Shown here: piece by piece, positions 40,374 to 47,816 of the stretch
How the letters are laid out: every line of letters starts with the position of its first letter
Numbering within the stretch: position 1 is the stretch's first letter
Source of the DNA: Trichococcus pasteurii
GTDB lineage: Bacteria; Bacillota; Bacilli; Lactobacillales; Aerococcaceae
Assembly: GCF_900112935.1 (NCBI RefSeq)
Contig: NZ_FONM01000005.1
Coordinates: 1-64,000, forward strand
Direction of reading: 5' to 3'
Length of the DNA stretch: 64,000 nucleotides
The notes under the pieces: model-generated
Told to the model about the DNA's origin: nothing
Database searches by the model: none
The model's input: the letters and a program-made list of their open reading frames with translations, nothing else
Made by a program: the position numbers and the translations under genes

Positions 40374-41165
40374 ATGATGACGGCATATGAATTACCAAAA
40401 GTGTGGGAGTGGGAAGAAGAGAATTCAAATAAAGTGGGCAACCGTCCAACAGCCGGCAGTCGTTTCGAGCAAAAATTACCAGTCGGAGAGGCTCCGTTCC
40501 AACTCTATTCATTGGGAACGCCGAATGGCATAAAAGTAACGATCATGTTCGAAGAACTGAAAGAATTGGGGGTTGAGGGCGCAGACTATGACTTGTACAC
40601 TATCAATATTGGGGAAGGTGACCAGTTCGGTTCGGATTTCGTCGAGATTAATCCGAACTCCAAAATTCCGGCGCTGGTTGACCAAAGTCTGAGTCCGCGT
40701 GTGGAAATTTTTGAATCGGGTTCCATTCTTCTTTACTTAGCCGAGAAATTTGACCAACTGATTCCAACTGATATCCATGGCCGGACCGAAACCCTTAATT
40801 GGTTGTTCTGGCAAATAGGGGCGGGGCCTTATGTTGGTGGAGGATTTGGACACTTTTTCGCATACGCTCCAGAGGCTATGCAATACCCGATTGATCGCTT
40901 CACGATGGAGACGAAACGGCAACTGGATTTGCTCGATAAAACCTTAGCGCAACGCCCTTATATAGCTGGTGATACCTATACCATCGCAGATATTGCCATA
41001 TGGTCTTGGTACGGTCGTTTAGCTTTAGGAAAACTATACAAAGGATCTTATGAATTCTTGAATCTGGATGAATACCCTCATCTATTGGAATGGTCCAAAC
41101 GTATTGCAGGTCGACCAGGTGTTCAAAGAGGTCTTGCAGTGGAGTATAAACCGCTTGGGGAGTAG
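40374..41165 (+). CDS. yghU: Glutathione S-transferase-like disulfide-bond oxidoreductase, YghU type
   Basis: 263 residues from the ATG at 40374 (AAGAGGAGTGG upstream). The N-terminal extension TAYELPKVWEWEEENSNKV followed by QLYSLGTPNGIKVTIMFEELKELG is diagnostic of YghU/Ure2p-like GSTs. The C-terminal helical domain has GDTYTIADIAIWSWYGRL. E. coli YghU reduces organic hydroperoxides and binds two glutathiones. Whether this organism makes glutathione cannot be told from the window. Confidence 0.9.
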   Translation: MMTAYELPKVWEWEEENSNKVGNRPTAGSRFEQKLPVGEAPFQLYSLGTPNGIKVTIMFEELKELGVEGADYDLYTINIGEGDQFGSDFVEINPNSKIPALVDQSLSPRVEIFESGSILLYLAEKFDQLIPTDIHGRTETLNWLFWQIGAGPYVGGGFGHFFAYAPEAMQYPIDRFTMETKRQLDLLDKTLAQRPYIAGDTYTIADIAIWSWYGRLALGKLYKGSYEFLNLDEYPHLLEWSKRIAGRPGVQRGLAVEYKPLGE

Positions 41166-41262
41166 TTCAGGGAAATAATGCACTGACAATAGGGTTGGTT
41201 GCTTATCTTTGATGCTGAAAAAAGCAGTCATCCATTCGAACTGTCTGAATGCCATGGCGGTA

Positions 41263-41291
41263 TTGACAATCAGTCTCAAAAAAATTATAAT
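41263..41291 (+). promoter_or_regulatory. Perfect sigma-A consensus promoter for the MATE transporter
   Basis: TTGACA (41263-41268), 17-bp spacer, TATAAT (41286-41291), a full match to consensus. Transcription should begin near 41298, leaving a leader of about 130 bases. Confidence 0.88.
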
Positions 41292-41297
41292 CAAAAG

Positions 41298-41426
41298 ACG
41301 TTAATCAAATAGACAATCCTCTCTCTGCCACCGGGTAGGGAGTCCAAGGTGTTCAGAAATACTCCGATAGGTCTTCGCAGGAGTATTTCCGGGACACCTT
41401 TTTTTTTGTCGGAAGGAGACTGCAAC
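41298..41426 (+). promoter_or_regulatory. Structured leader with intrinsic terminator before the MATE gene (candidate attenuator or riboswitch)
   Basis: First hairpin CTCTCTGCC / GGGTAGGGAG (about 41320-41342). Then a long terminator stem GGTGT..GAAATACTCC / GGAGTATTTC..ACACC (about 41349-41397), followed by nine Ts. The two stems are only a few bases apart, so an alternative fold could block termination. I do not recognise a named riboswitch class, and the T-box consensus is absent. Regulation by attenuation is inferred from a perfect promoter being followed by a terminator before the gene. Confidence 0.6.
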
Positions 41427-42755
41427 ATGGAAAAATCATTATTGAAGGACTTCTCAAAGTACGTCAGCCTGAATATTCTGGGGATGATCGGCGTATCGTT
41501 TTACATATTGGCCGACACCTACTATATCGCAAAAGCGTTGGGGGCCACCGGGATTGCGGCATTGAATTTCGCCATCCCGGTCTTCAGCATCATCCACGGT
41601 ATCGGTTTGATGATCGGCATCGGCGGGGCTGCCCGTTTCGGCATCCTGAAATCCCGGAACAAACACAAAGAAGCAGAAGCGGTTTTCGCAGGAGCGCTTA
41701 AGCTGGGCACTCTCGCAGGCTTGCTGTTCGCTGTGCTCGGATTGTTCGGTTCGAGGGCATTGTCAGCGGTTTTGGGTGCCGATGCGGTCACATTGCCCTT
41801 GACGCATGCCTATATGGCCACGATTATGGTGTTTGCGCCATTTTTCATCCTGAACAATACGGTCCTGGCTTTCGTCCGGAACGACAACAATCCCAGACTG
41901 GCCATGCTGGCGATGCTTGGCGGCAGTGTTTCGAATGTCATCCTGGACTACATTTTTCTGTTCCCTTTCAAAATGGGGATGTTCGGTGCCGCCTTTGCGA
42001 CAAGTCTTGCCCCGATCATCAGTTTGGGCATCCTCTCGATCCATTTCGCAAGAAAGGAATCCCGGCCTGCTATTTTGAAGCACAAACTGACGCGTCCGGC
42101 GATCAAGGACATCCTCAATCTGGGATCTTCCACTTTCGTTATGGAAGTGTCCTCAGCGGTCGTGCTGACGACCTTCAACCTGTTGATTTTGGGGCTTGAG
42201 GGAAACAAAGGGGTTGCCGCCTACGGGATCGTCGCGAACATTGCCTTTGTGGCGGTCGCGATCTTCACAGGGCTGGGGCAGGGCGTGCAGCCGCTCATCA
42301 GCAAATACTACGGATTGAAGGATCGCAAGACGGTCCGGCGCGTGAACCGCTATGCTTTGTTGACGGCGGGGTTCATCGCCGCTTTGATTTACCTGGGGAC
42401 CTTCTTTAACTCGGAAGCGCTGATCGGCCTGTTCAACAACGAAAATGATCCGGCGATACTCAAGTTGGCGGACAGCGGAATGAAGATCTATTTTCTTGGA
42501 TTTTTCTTTGTCGGAATCAACATCGTGACGGCAATGATCCTCAGCGCCACCGAAAAAGCACGCGCTGCCTTCGTCCTTTCGGTTCTGAGAGGACTGGCAG
42601 TAATTGTGCCGATGGCGATCGTATTGAGCAGCATTTGGGGAATGACGGGCATCTGGTCGGCGTTTGTGTTCTCCGAGCTGATCGTTGCCGGATTTGCGTT
42701 CTACTTAGCGACTGCGACGGAGAAGGGGGCCATAGCTTATGGAAATCCTGACTGA
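41427..42755 (+). CDS. MATE-family multidrug/metabolite efflux transporter
   Basis: 442 residues from the ATG at 41427 (GGAAGGAGA upstream); an earlier in-frame ATG at 41349 falls inside the leader terminator and is rejected. Twelve hydrophobic segments in two six-helix halves (VSLNILGMIGVSFYILADTYYIAKALGATG, later LNLGSSTFVMEVSSAVVLTTFNLLI). MATE carriers exchange cations for drugs or metabolites. The leader ahead of it suggests expression in response to a ligand or stalled translation. It overlaps the next gene by 17 bases. Confidence 0.92.
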   Translation: MEKSLLKDFSKYVSLNILGMIGVSFYILADTYYIAKALGATGIAALNFAIPVFSIIHGIGLMIGIGGAARFGILKSRNKHKEAEAVFAGALKLGTLAGLLFAVLGLFGSRALSAVLGADAVTLPLTHAYMATIMVFAPFFILNNTVLAFVRNDNNPRLAMLAMLGGSVSNVILDYIFLFPFKMGMFGAAFATSLAPIISLGILSIHFARKESRPAILKHKLTRPAIKDILNLGSSTFVMEVSSAVVLTTFNLLILGLEGNKGVAAYGIVANIAFVAVAIFTGLGQGVQPLISKYYGLKDRKTVRRVNRYALLTAGFIAALIYLGTFFNSEALIGLFNNENDPAILKLADSGMKIYFLGFFFVGINIVTAMILSATEKARAAFVLSVLRGLAVIVPMAIVLSSIWGMTGIWSAFVFSELIVAGFAFYLATATEKGAIAYGNPD

Positions 42756-43095
42756 AACAATCAAAGCGGAATCACTGAAATCCTTCCAATCAACGATCCG
42801 AAAATCCGAAAATGCGTTGAGCAGCATGACCGATAAAGGCGCCAATACGACATTGGTGGCGAAACGGCTCGAGGCACTCCGCATCGGCTTGGCTGTATTG
42901 GAACAAGTTTGGGAGGAAAAGCCCCATCCTTACACCCACGAGGAATTGGCGGAAGCCCGCATCCTGCTTGCGGGTTTGCTGCCCTCAATCGAAGGCATCT
43001 ACGCCAAGTCGAAGCCGGGCAGTCCGCAGAAAACCCTTCTGGAAAGAAGAATCAAGTCGCTGGAACTGGCACTTCAGGCGATGGATGATAGATAG
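42739..43095 (+). CDS. Small helical protein coupled to the MATE gene
   Basis: 118 residues, all-helical by composition (SLKSFQSTIRKSENALSSMTDKG, LVAKRLEALRIGLAVLEQVW, LLERRIKSLELALQAMDDR). I do not recognise a named family. It has no membrane segment or catalytic motif. It overlaps the MATE end by 17 bases, with AGGGG upstream, so it is translationally coupled and may modulate the transporter. Confidence 0.75.
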   Translation: MEILTETIKAESLKSFQSTIRKSENALSSMTDKGANTTLVAKRLEALRIGLAVLEQVWEEKPHPYTHEELAEARILLAGLLPSIEGIYAKSKPGSPQKTLLERRIKSLELALQAMDDR

Positions 43096-43100
43096 TACCG

Positions 43101-43141
43101 AAAGAAGCTGACCTTCGCGAATGTGAAGGTTGGCTTCTTAA
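43101..43141 (+). terminator. Intrinsic terminator of the MATE operon
   Basis: GAAGC..ACCTTC / GAAGGT..GCTTC with a short T-run, 9 bases after the stop. Confidence 0.65.
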
Positions 43142-43190
43142 TCTTTATAAAAATAAACATTTCGTGCTATAATCAGGGCGAGGTGATTGT

Positions 43191-44114
43191 ATGGCGATCC
43201 AGTATAATAAACTATTTAAACTTCTGGAGGAGCGAAACATCCTAAGAACGGAATTACAAAAGCGAATCGGTATATCTTCCGCAACGATGGCAAAGCTGAC
43301 GAAGAATGAGCCGGTTTCATTAAAAGTCATCGAGGACATCTGCAGATTTCTGCATTGCCAGCCCGGAGATATCTTGGAAATGGAACAGCAGTCGGAACGA
43401 CCGTTGTTAAAGCTTTTGAGGGAAGAGAAAGGAATGAAGTTGAAGGGCGGACTGTATCATCAGACCCAAATCAAACTTGCCTATAACTCCAATCGGATAG
43501 AAGGAAGCATCCTGTCGGAAGAGCAGACGCGCTATATTTACGAAACGAATACGATAGCGATGCCGAAGGAAGAAGCTACTCCTGTCGATGACATCATCGA
43601 AACAATCAATCATTTCCAATGTTTTGATTATATGATTGATGTGGCGGATCAGGAATTGACGGAGGATATGATCAAAGCCTTCCATAGTTTGATCAAATCG
43701 AATACTTCCGACAGCAGAAAGGAATGGTTCAAAGTTGGTGATTATAAAGCAAAACCGAATATGGTCGGCGACAACCGAACCGTTTCCCCAGCAAAAGTCA
43801 AGGGGGAGATGGCTAAGTTACTCGCAGATTATGCCTCCCTGGAAACCGTACAATTCGAGGATATCATTGCTTTTCATCATCAGTTCGAATCAATCCATCC
43901 GTTTCAGGACGGCAATGGCAGAGTTGGACGGATCATTCTGTTCAAGGAATGCTTGCGCTGGGGAATAGTGCCGTTTGTCATCGATGAACGCCATAAACTG
44001 TTTTATTACCGCGGCCTGAAGGAATTCGAAACAGCGAAAGGGTATCTGATGGATACGTGCTACTCAGCGCAGGATGAATACAAAAAGCTGGTTGATTATT
44101 TCATGGAAGACTAA
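43191..44114 (+). CDS. Fic-domain AMP-transferase fused to an N-terminal HTH
   Basis: 307 residues. Residues 1-65 form a Cro/C1-type HTH of the YozG type (NKLFKLLEERNILRTELQKRIGISSATMAKL). A Fic fold follows, with the inhibitory helix motif SNRIEG near residue 100 and the catalytic motif HPFQDGNGRVGR near residue 236. Fic enzymes transfer AMP from ATP to a protein hydroxyl. The S/TxxxE(G/N) motif in the same chain places it among self-inhibited (class II) members. No separate antitoxin gene flanks it. The HTH suggests that it regulates its own promoter or modifies a DNA-bound partner. Confidence 0.9.
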   Translation: MAIQYNKLFKLLEERNILRTELQKRIGISSATMAKLTKNEPVSLKVIEDICRFLHCQPGDILEMEQQSERPLLKLLREEKGMKLKGGLYHQTQIKLAYNSNRIEGSILSEEQTRYIYETNTIAMPKEEATPVDDIIETINHFQCFDYMIDVADQELTEDMIKAFHSLIKSNTSDSRKEWFKVGDYKAKPNMVGDNRTVSPAKVKGEMAKLLADYASLETVQFEDIIAFHHQFESIHPFQDGNGRVGRIILFKECLRWGIVPFVIDERHKLFYYRGLKEFETAKGYLMDTCYSAQDEYKKLVDYFMED

Positions 44115-44166
44115 GCTAAAGTGTCCAATCAAAGCTAGCAAAATACATTCAGACAGGAGAATGAAC

Positions 44167-44250
44167 ATGGGGAAAGTAATTTTGGGTCTGACCATTTCTT
44201 TGGATGGACTCCCTGCTGGCAGAACGCACATCAGTTATAAAATTATCTAA
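44167..44250 (+). pseudogene. RibD C-terminal/dihydrofolate reductase-like gene, internally deleted
   Basis: The ATG at 44167 has AGGAG 7 bases upstream and reads MGKVILGLTISLDG, the hallmark N-terminus of the RibD_C-like reductase family. It then jumps within a few codons to GRTHISYKII and a stop, which looks like the family's C-terminal strand. About 150 codons would be missing. Start and stop are kept, suggesting an internal deletion. Confidence 0.75.
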
Positions 44251-44309
44251 GGCCATTCTGTAGTTTCATAAGCTCTATTTCGAACCTCCAAATTATTTTT
44301 GAAAAACGT

Positions 44310-44340
44310 TTGACTTAATGTTCAGGTGAAGTCGTAGAAT
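44310..44340 (+). promoter_or_regulatory. MerR-style promoter (copy 1), no intact gene downstream
   Basis: TTGACT (44310-44315) and TAGAAT (44335-44340) separated by 19 bases, with an imperfect dyad GACTT..AAGTC across the spacer. Overlong spacers with a dyad are the mark of MerR-activated promoters. About 42 bases are almost identical to copy 2 at 50446. The next gene, pflB, begins 326 bases later and has its own promoter. Confidence 0.7.
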
Positions 44341-44493
44341 GTAAACAGTAAGTCGCTCCAGCTAAAAAACTGCACGTACCGATGAAAACCAAATGTACCT
44401 CTTAACGATAAAGTGGGGGAAATGTGCAATTGTTCTCGTATGCCTCATGGGAATACCGACAATACAAGCGTGAATCTCGTGAAAACGTCATCA

Positions 44494-44597
44494 GTTATAT
44501 AACAAGTGATACAGATTTCGATCTGGTTATATAACAGAAATATCCCTATTTAACGGGGTTTCCATCTTTTTTTTAAAAAATGAGTATAACTGTTATA
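44494..44597 (+). promoter_or_regulatory. Three TATAAC palindromes upstream of pflB
   Basis: GTTATATAAC at 44494-44503 and again at 44526-44535, exactly 32 bases (about three helical turns) apart, and TATAACTGTTATA at 44585-44597. The last abuts the likely -35 region of the pflB promoter. The regulator is unknown; spacing on one helix face suggests cooperative binding. Confidence 0.55.
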
Positions 44598-44622
44598 AAA
44601 ATCAGTCATGATGGTGTATAAT
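44594..44622 (+). promoter_or_regulatory. pflB: pflB promoter
   Basis: TATAAT at 44617-44622 with a poor -35 (TATAAA at 44594), 45 bases before the ATG. The weak -35 fits an activator-dependent promoter. Confidence 0.55.
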
Positions 44623-44666
44623 GTGAACATAAAAACAAACTTCTAAAAATATGGAGGAATTCGTTT

Positions 44667-46937
44667 ATGAATAATGCGTGGCGTGGTTTTAAAGGTTCTC
44701 AATGGCAAAACGGTATTGACGTCCAAGAATTCATCAAAGATAACTACACAGAATATGTTGGGGATGACAGTTTCCTGGAAGGACCTACGGAAGCGACAAA
44801 TGAATTGTGGCAAGAGATTGTAGAACTCAAAAAGCAAGAAATCGCTAATGGCGGGGTTTTGGATGCAGACACTTCTGTTATCAGTACAATAACTTCTCAT
44901 CCGGCTGGTTATATCAACAAAGATTTAGAAAAAATCGTTGGTTTACAGACAGAAAAACCATTGAAACGCGGGTTGAACGTTTATGGTGGTATCCGTATGG
45001 CAGAAACCGCATTAAAATCTTATGGTTATGAACTTGATCCTGAATTGGATGAATTTTTCACAGAACACCGTAAAACGCATAACCAAGGTGTCTTTGATGC
45101 TTACGATGATGACATTCGCATGGCTAGACGCAATAAGATCGTTACGGGATTACCTGACGCTTACGGTCGCGGACGAATCATTCCAGACTTCAGACGTATC
45201 GCATTGTATGGTGTTGATTATTTGAAAAAACAAAAACTAAACGATTGGAACGCCTTGCAGGCAAAAACGTATACAGAAGAAGACATTCGTTTGCGCGAAG
45301 AAGTTTCAACGCAATATCGTGCATTAGGCAAACTGATCGAATTAGGAAAAATTTATGGCTTCGATATCAGCAGACCGGCAGCAAATGCACAAGAAGCAGT
45401 ACAATGGGTTTACCTCGGGTTCTTGGCTATGGTTAAAGAAGACAATGGTGCTGCACAAGGTTTAGGGCGTATTGCAGAATTCCTGGACATCTATATCGAG
45501 CGTGATCTCCAAGAAGGCACTTTGACTGAAAAAGAAGCGCAAGAATTGATTGACCACTTGGTAATGAAAGTTCGTATCGTTCGTCAACTAAGAACGCCTG
45601 AATACGAAGCTTTGTTTGCAGGAGATCCAACTTGGGCAACATTGACATTTGCAGGTATGCTTGATGACAACAATTCATTGGTGACAAAAAATACATTCAG
45701 ATTCTTGCAAACACTCTATAATATGGGTAACGCACCAGAACCTAATATGACTTTGATGTGGAATGAAAAACTTCCTAAAGGATTCAAGGACTTCTGTGCA
45801 AAAGTAAGTATTGATACAAGTGCTATCCAATATGAAAATGACGATGTTATGCGTCACTATTATGGAAGTAATGACGTTTCGATCGCTTGCTGCGTAAGCC
45901 CGACAGCAGGAGATACGGGTAGTTCTATCCAATTCTTCGGTGCCAGAGCTTCCCTTCCTAAAATCCTGACTTATGCCGTTACTGGTGGTTACGATGAGAA
46001 AAACAGAAGTAAAGTTATCGATGGCCTGGAACCAATCACAGATGAATACCTCGACTATGACACTCTGATGGAAAAAATCGATGCTGTCATGGATTGGGTA
46101 GCGACAACTTATGTAAGAGCATTGAATATCATCCACTACATGCACGATAAATATGCATACGAAGCTGTTCAATTTGGTTTGCTGGATACAAAACTCCACA
46201 GAATGATGGCTACGGGTATTGCGGGTATCGGCTTGGCAACTGACTCAATGAGTGCCGTCAAATACGCTAAGGTCCGTGTCGTTCGTGACGAAGAAGGCTT
46301 CCCGATCGACTATGTTGTTGAAGGCGATCAGTTCCCGACATTCGGTAATAACGAAAAAGCAGCAGACGAAATTGCTGACATGCTGATCAAGAAATTTGTC
46401 GGCAAGTTGAAAGCTCAACCTACTTACCGCAATGCTGAAATTACAACTTCTATTTTGACAATTACTTCAAACATCGTTTACGGAAAAGCAACAGGTGCTC
46501 TATTCAGTGGACAAGATGCGAAGTACAAAGGCTACAGAGAGGCGTTCACTCCATTGTCTCCGGGAGCTAACCCAAGCTACAGCAGCCCTTACAAAGGTGC
46601 GCTGGCAGCATTGAAATCAGTAAGCACGATCGATTTTGAAGATGTCAAAGATGGATCTTCCTATACATGGGCAGTTCATCCGAAAGCATTAGGAAAAGAA
46701 CGTGATGTTCAAATAGAGAACTTAACGATGCTATTGGACGGATACTTTGGAAAAGACGGTGGACATCACTTAAACGTAAATGTATTTTCTAAAGAAGGAC
46801 TGGAAGAAATGCTGAGAAATCCAGAGAATTATCCGCAAGCTACCATTCGTGTATCAGGGTATGCGTTGGAATTATCAAAAGCAACGAAAGAACAAATTTC
46901 AGACTTGCTGGAACGCGTTATCCACGGTTCTTTCTAA
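44667..46937 (+). CDS. pflB: Pyruvate formate-lyase
   Basis: 756 residues, full length. The active-site cysteines C408-C409 stand in VSIACCVSPTAGD. The glycyl-radical glycine is G731 in IRVSGYALEL. The enzyme converts pyruvate plus CoA to acetyl-CoA plus formate in anaerobic mixed-acid fermentation. It needs the radical-SAM activase PflA, which is not encoded next to it here; a terminator follows directly. Codon use is A/T-richer than neighbours, as expected of a highly expressed gene. Strong TGGAGG ribosome binding site. Confidence 0.97.
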   Translation: MNNAWRGFKGSQWQNGIDVQEFIKDNYTEYVGDDSFLEGPTEATNELWQEIVELKKQEIANGGVLDADTSVISTITSHPAGYINKDLEKIVGLQTEKPLKRGLNVYGGIRMAETALKSYGYELDPELDEFFTEHRKTHNQGVFDAYDDDIRMARRNKIVTGLPDAYGRGRIIPDFRRIALYGVDYLKKQKLNDWNALQAKTYTEEDIRLREEVSTQYRALGKLIELGKIYGFDISRPAANAQEAVQWVYLGFLAMVKEDNGAAQGLGRIAEFLDIYIERDLQEGTLTEKEAQELIDHLVMKVRIVRQLRTPEYEALFAGDPTWATLTFAGMLDDNNSLVTKNTFRFLQTLYNMGNAPEPNMTLMWNEKLPKGFKDFCAKVSIDTSAIQYENDDVMRHYYGSNDVSIACCVSPTAGDTGSSIQFFGARASLPKILTYAVTGGYDEKNRSKVIDGLEPITDEYLDYDTLMEKIDAVMDWVATTYVRALNIIHYMHDKYAYEAVQFGLLDTKLHRMMATGIAGIGLATDSMSAVKYAKVRVVRDEEGFPIDYVVEGDQFPTFGNNEKAADEIADMLIKKFVGKLKAQPTYRNAEITTSILTITSNIVYGKATGALFSGQDAKYKGYREAFTPLSPGANPSYSSPYKGALAALKSVSTIDFEDVKDGSSYTWAVHPKALGKERDVQIENLTMLLDGYFGKDGGHHLNVNVFSKEGLEEMLRNPENYPQATIRVSGYALELSKATKEQISDLLERVIHGSF

Positions 46938-47002
46938 ATAAAATAAGAAACAAAGACTGACTTTGCGGCAAAATCATTAACTTAAGCAACGTGACATCTG
47001 TA

Positions 47003-47043
47003 AAAAAAGCGAGAATGCATTTATTGCATTCTTGCTTTTTTTT
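47003..47043 (+). terminator. Intrinsic terminator of pflB
   Basis: AAGCGAGAATGCA / TGCATTCTTGCTT around a 5-base loop, followed by eight Ts. Confidence 0.9.
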
Positions 47044-47079
47044 GACTGCGGGCGGGGCCAAATTGTTTAATGTTCCTCA

Positions 47080-47205
47080 GTTATTCGACAATCTCGGTCT
47101 GGCAAGATGTCGAATTGTCAAAAGTTTCATGACATTCGACAATCTCGGCTCAAACTGGTGTCAAATTGTCGGATCTACCTCACGTATTCGATAATTTTTG
47201 GCACC
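47080..47205. repeat. 51-52 bp tandem repeat (locus 3), two to three hairpin units
   Basis: ATTCGA recurs at 47083, 47134 and 47186, at 51 and 52 bases. The paired arms TTCGACAAT and ATTGTC recur together, with ATTGTC at 47114 and 47165. The inter-unit segment ATTGTCGGAT resembles the TTGTCCGAT arm of the array at 34190. It lies between the pflB terminator and the next operon. No gene otherwise in 46938-47353. Confidence 0.65.
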
Positions 47206-47353
47206 ACGCTGAGCAGTTCTTCTGAATTTTGCTCGCCAATCCCACTGCGGACTCTCAAAGTCGGGAAGACTTCGTCACTAGGGATGTTGGCAACAATATG
47301 CTAAAATAATGGTAAATAGTTGAATTCAAAATATGCAGAAAGAGATGATGTAT

Positions 47354-47812
47354 ATGGAAGAATTTGAAACGGAAAAAGAGCACAGACTCACGCTGGAACT
47401 TGTAAAAGAACTCTGGTCAAAAACCTACAATACCGATGGAAATCCTGATTGGTCACACATCTTACCTTACTATGACGATACTATTTACTTCAGAGATACC
47501 ATACAGGAGATCAGAGGTATTGCGGCATTCAAGGAAATGACGGACAGACTGACAGAACGCTCAAAAGATTTGAATATGAAATTGGTTAAAGTTGTGCAGC
47601 AGGGGGATGATATATTCATCGAATGGGAGATGACGATCAGCTATAAGAAATATCCCAGCTCCATCTTATACGGTCTTTCAAGATTAACCCTAAATGAGCA
47701 GGGCAGAATTATTGAGCAACGGGATTATTATGATCTGTGGGGAGATATATTTGACAACATCCCGTCATTCGGTAAAAGATACAGAAAATTCATGAAGAAA
47801 AAATTTGGGTGA
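47354..47812 (+). CDS. NTF2/SnoaL-like protein, first gene of a three-gene operon
   Basis: 152 residues from the ATG at 47354 (AAAGAG upstream); in-frame ATGs at 47333, 47345 and 47348 exist. LVKELWSKTYNTDGNPDWSHILPYYDDTIYFRDTIQEIRGIAAFKEM is typical of a nuclear-transport-factor-2-like cone fold. The ending DYYDLWGDIFDNIPSFGKRYRKFMKKKFG resembles members found beside FAD oxidoreductases. It lies 4 bases before the SDR gene. Probably an accessory or isomerase-like component of a lipid or polyketide-type pathway; inference from neighbours. Confidence 0.8.
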   Translation: MEEFETEKEHRLTLELVKELWSKTYNTDGNPDWSHILPYYDDTIYFRDTIQEIRGIAAFKEMTDRLTERSKDLNMKLVKVVQQGDDIFIEWEMTISYKKYPSSILYGLSRLTLNEQGRIIEQRDYYDLWGDIFDNIPSFGKRYRKFMKKKFG

Positions 47813-47816
47813 CGAT

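Noticed and set aside
41298-41426. T-box leader for the MATE gene
   Set aside because: The conserved TGGNACCGCG antiterminator sequence is missing and the gene is not related to amino acid or tRNA metabolism.
41349-41426. N-terminal extension of the MATE protein from an earlier ATG
   Set aside because: It would translate through the terminator hairpin; the ATG at 41427 has a proper GGAAGGAGA site.
43191-44114. Fic toxin-antitoxin pair
   Set aside because: The inhibitory motif is within the same chain and no small antitoxin gene is adjacent; the upstream 118-residue gene belongs to the MATE operon and lies before a terminator.
46991-47194. 67-residue ORF after pflB
   Set aside because: It reads through the pflB terminator and the repeat units and has no ribosome binding site.
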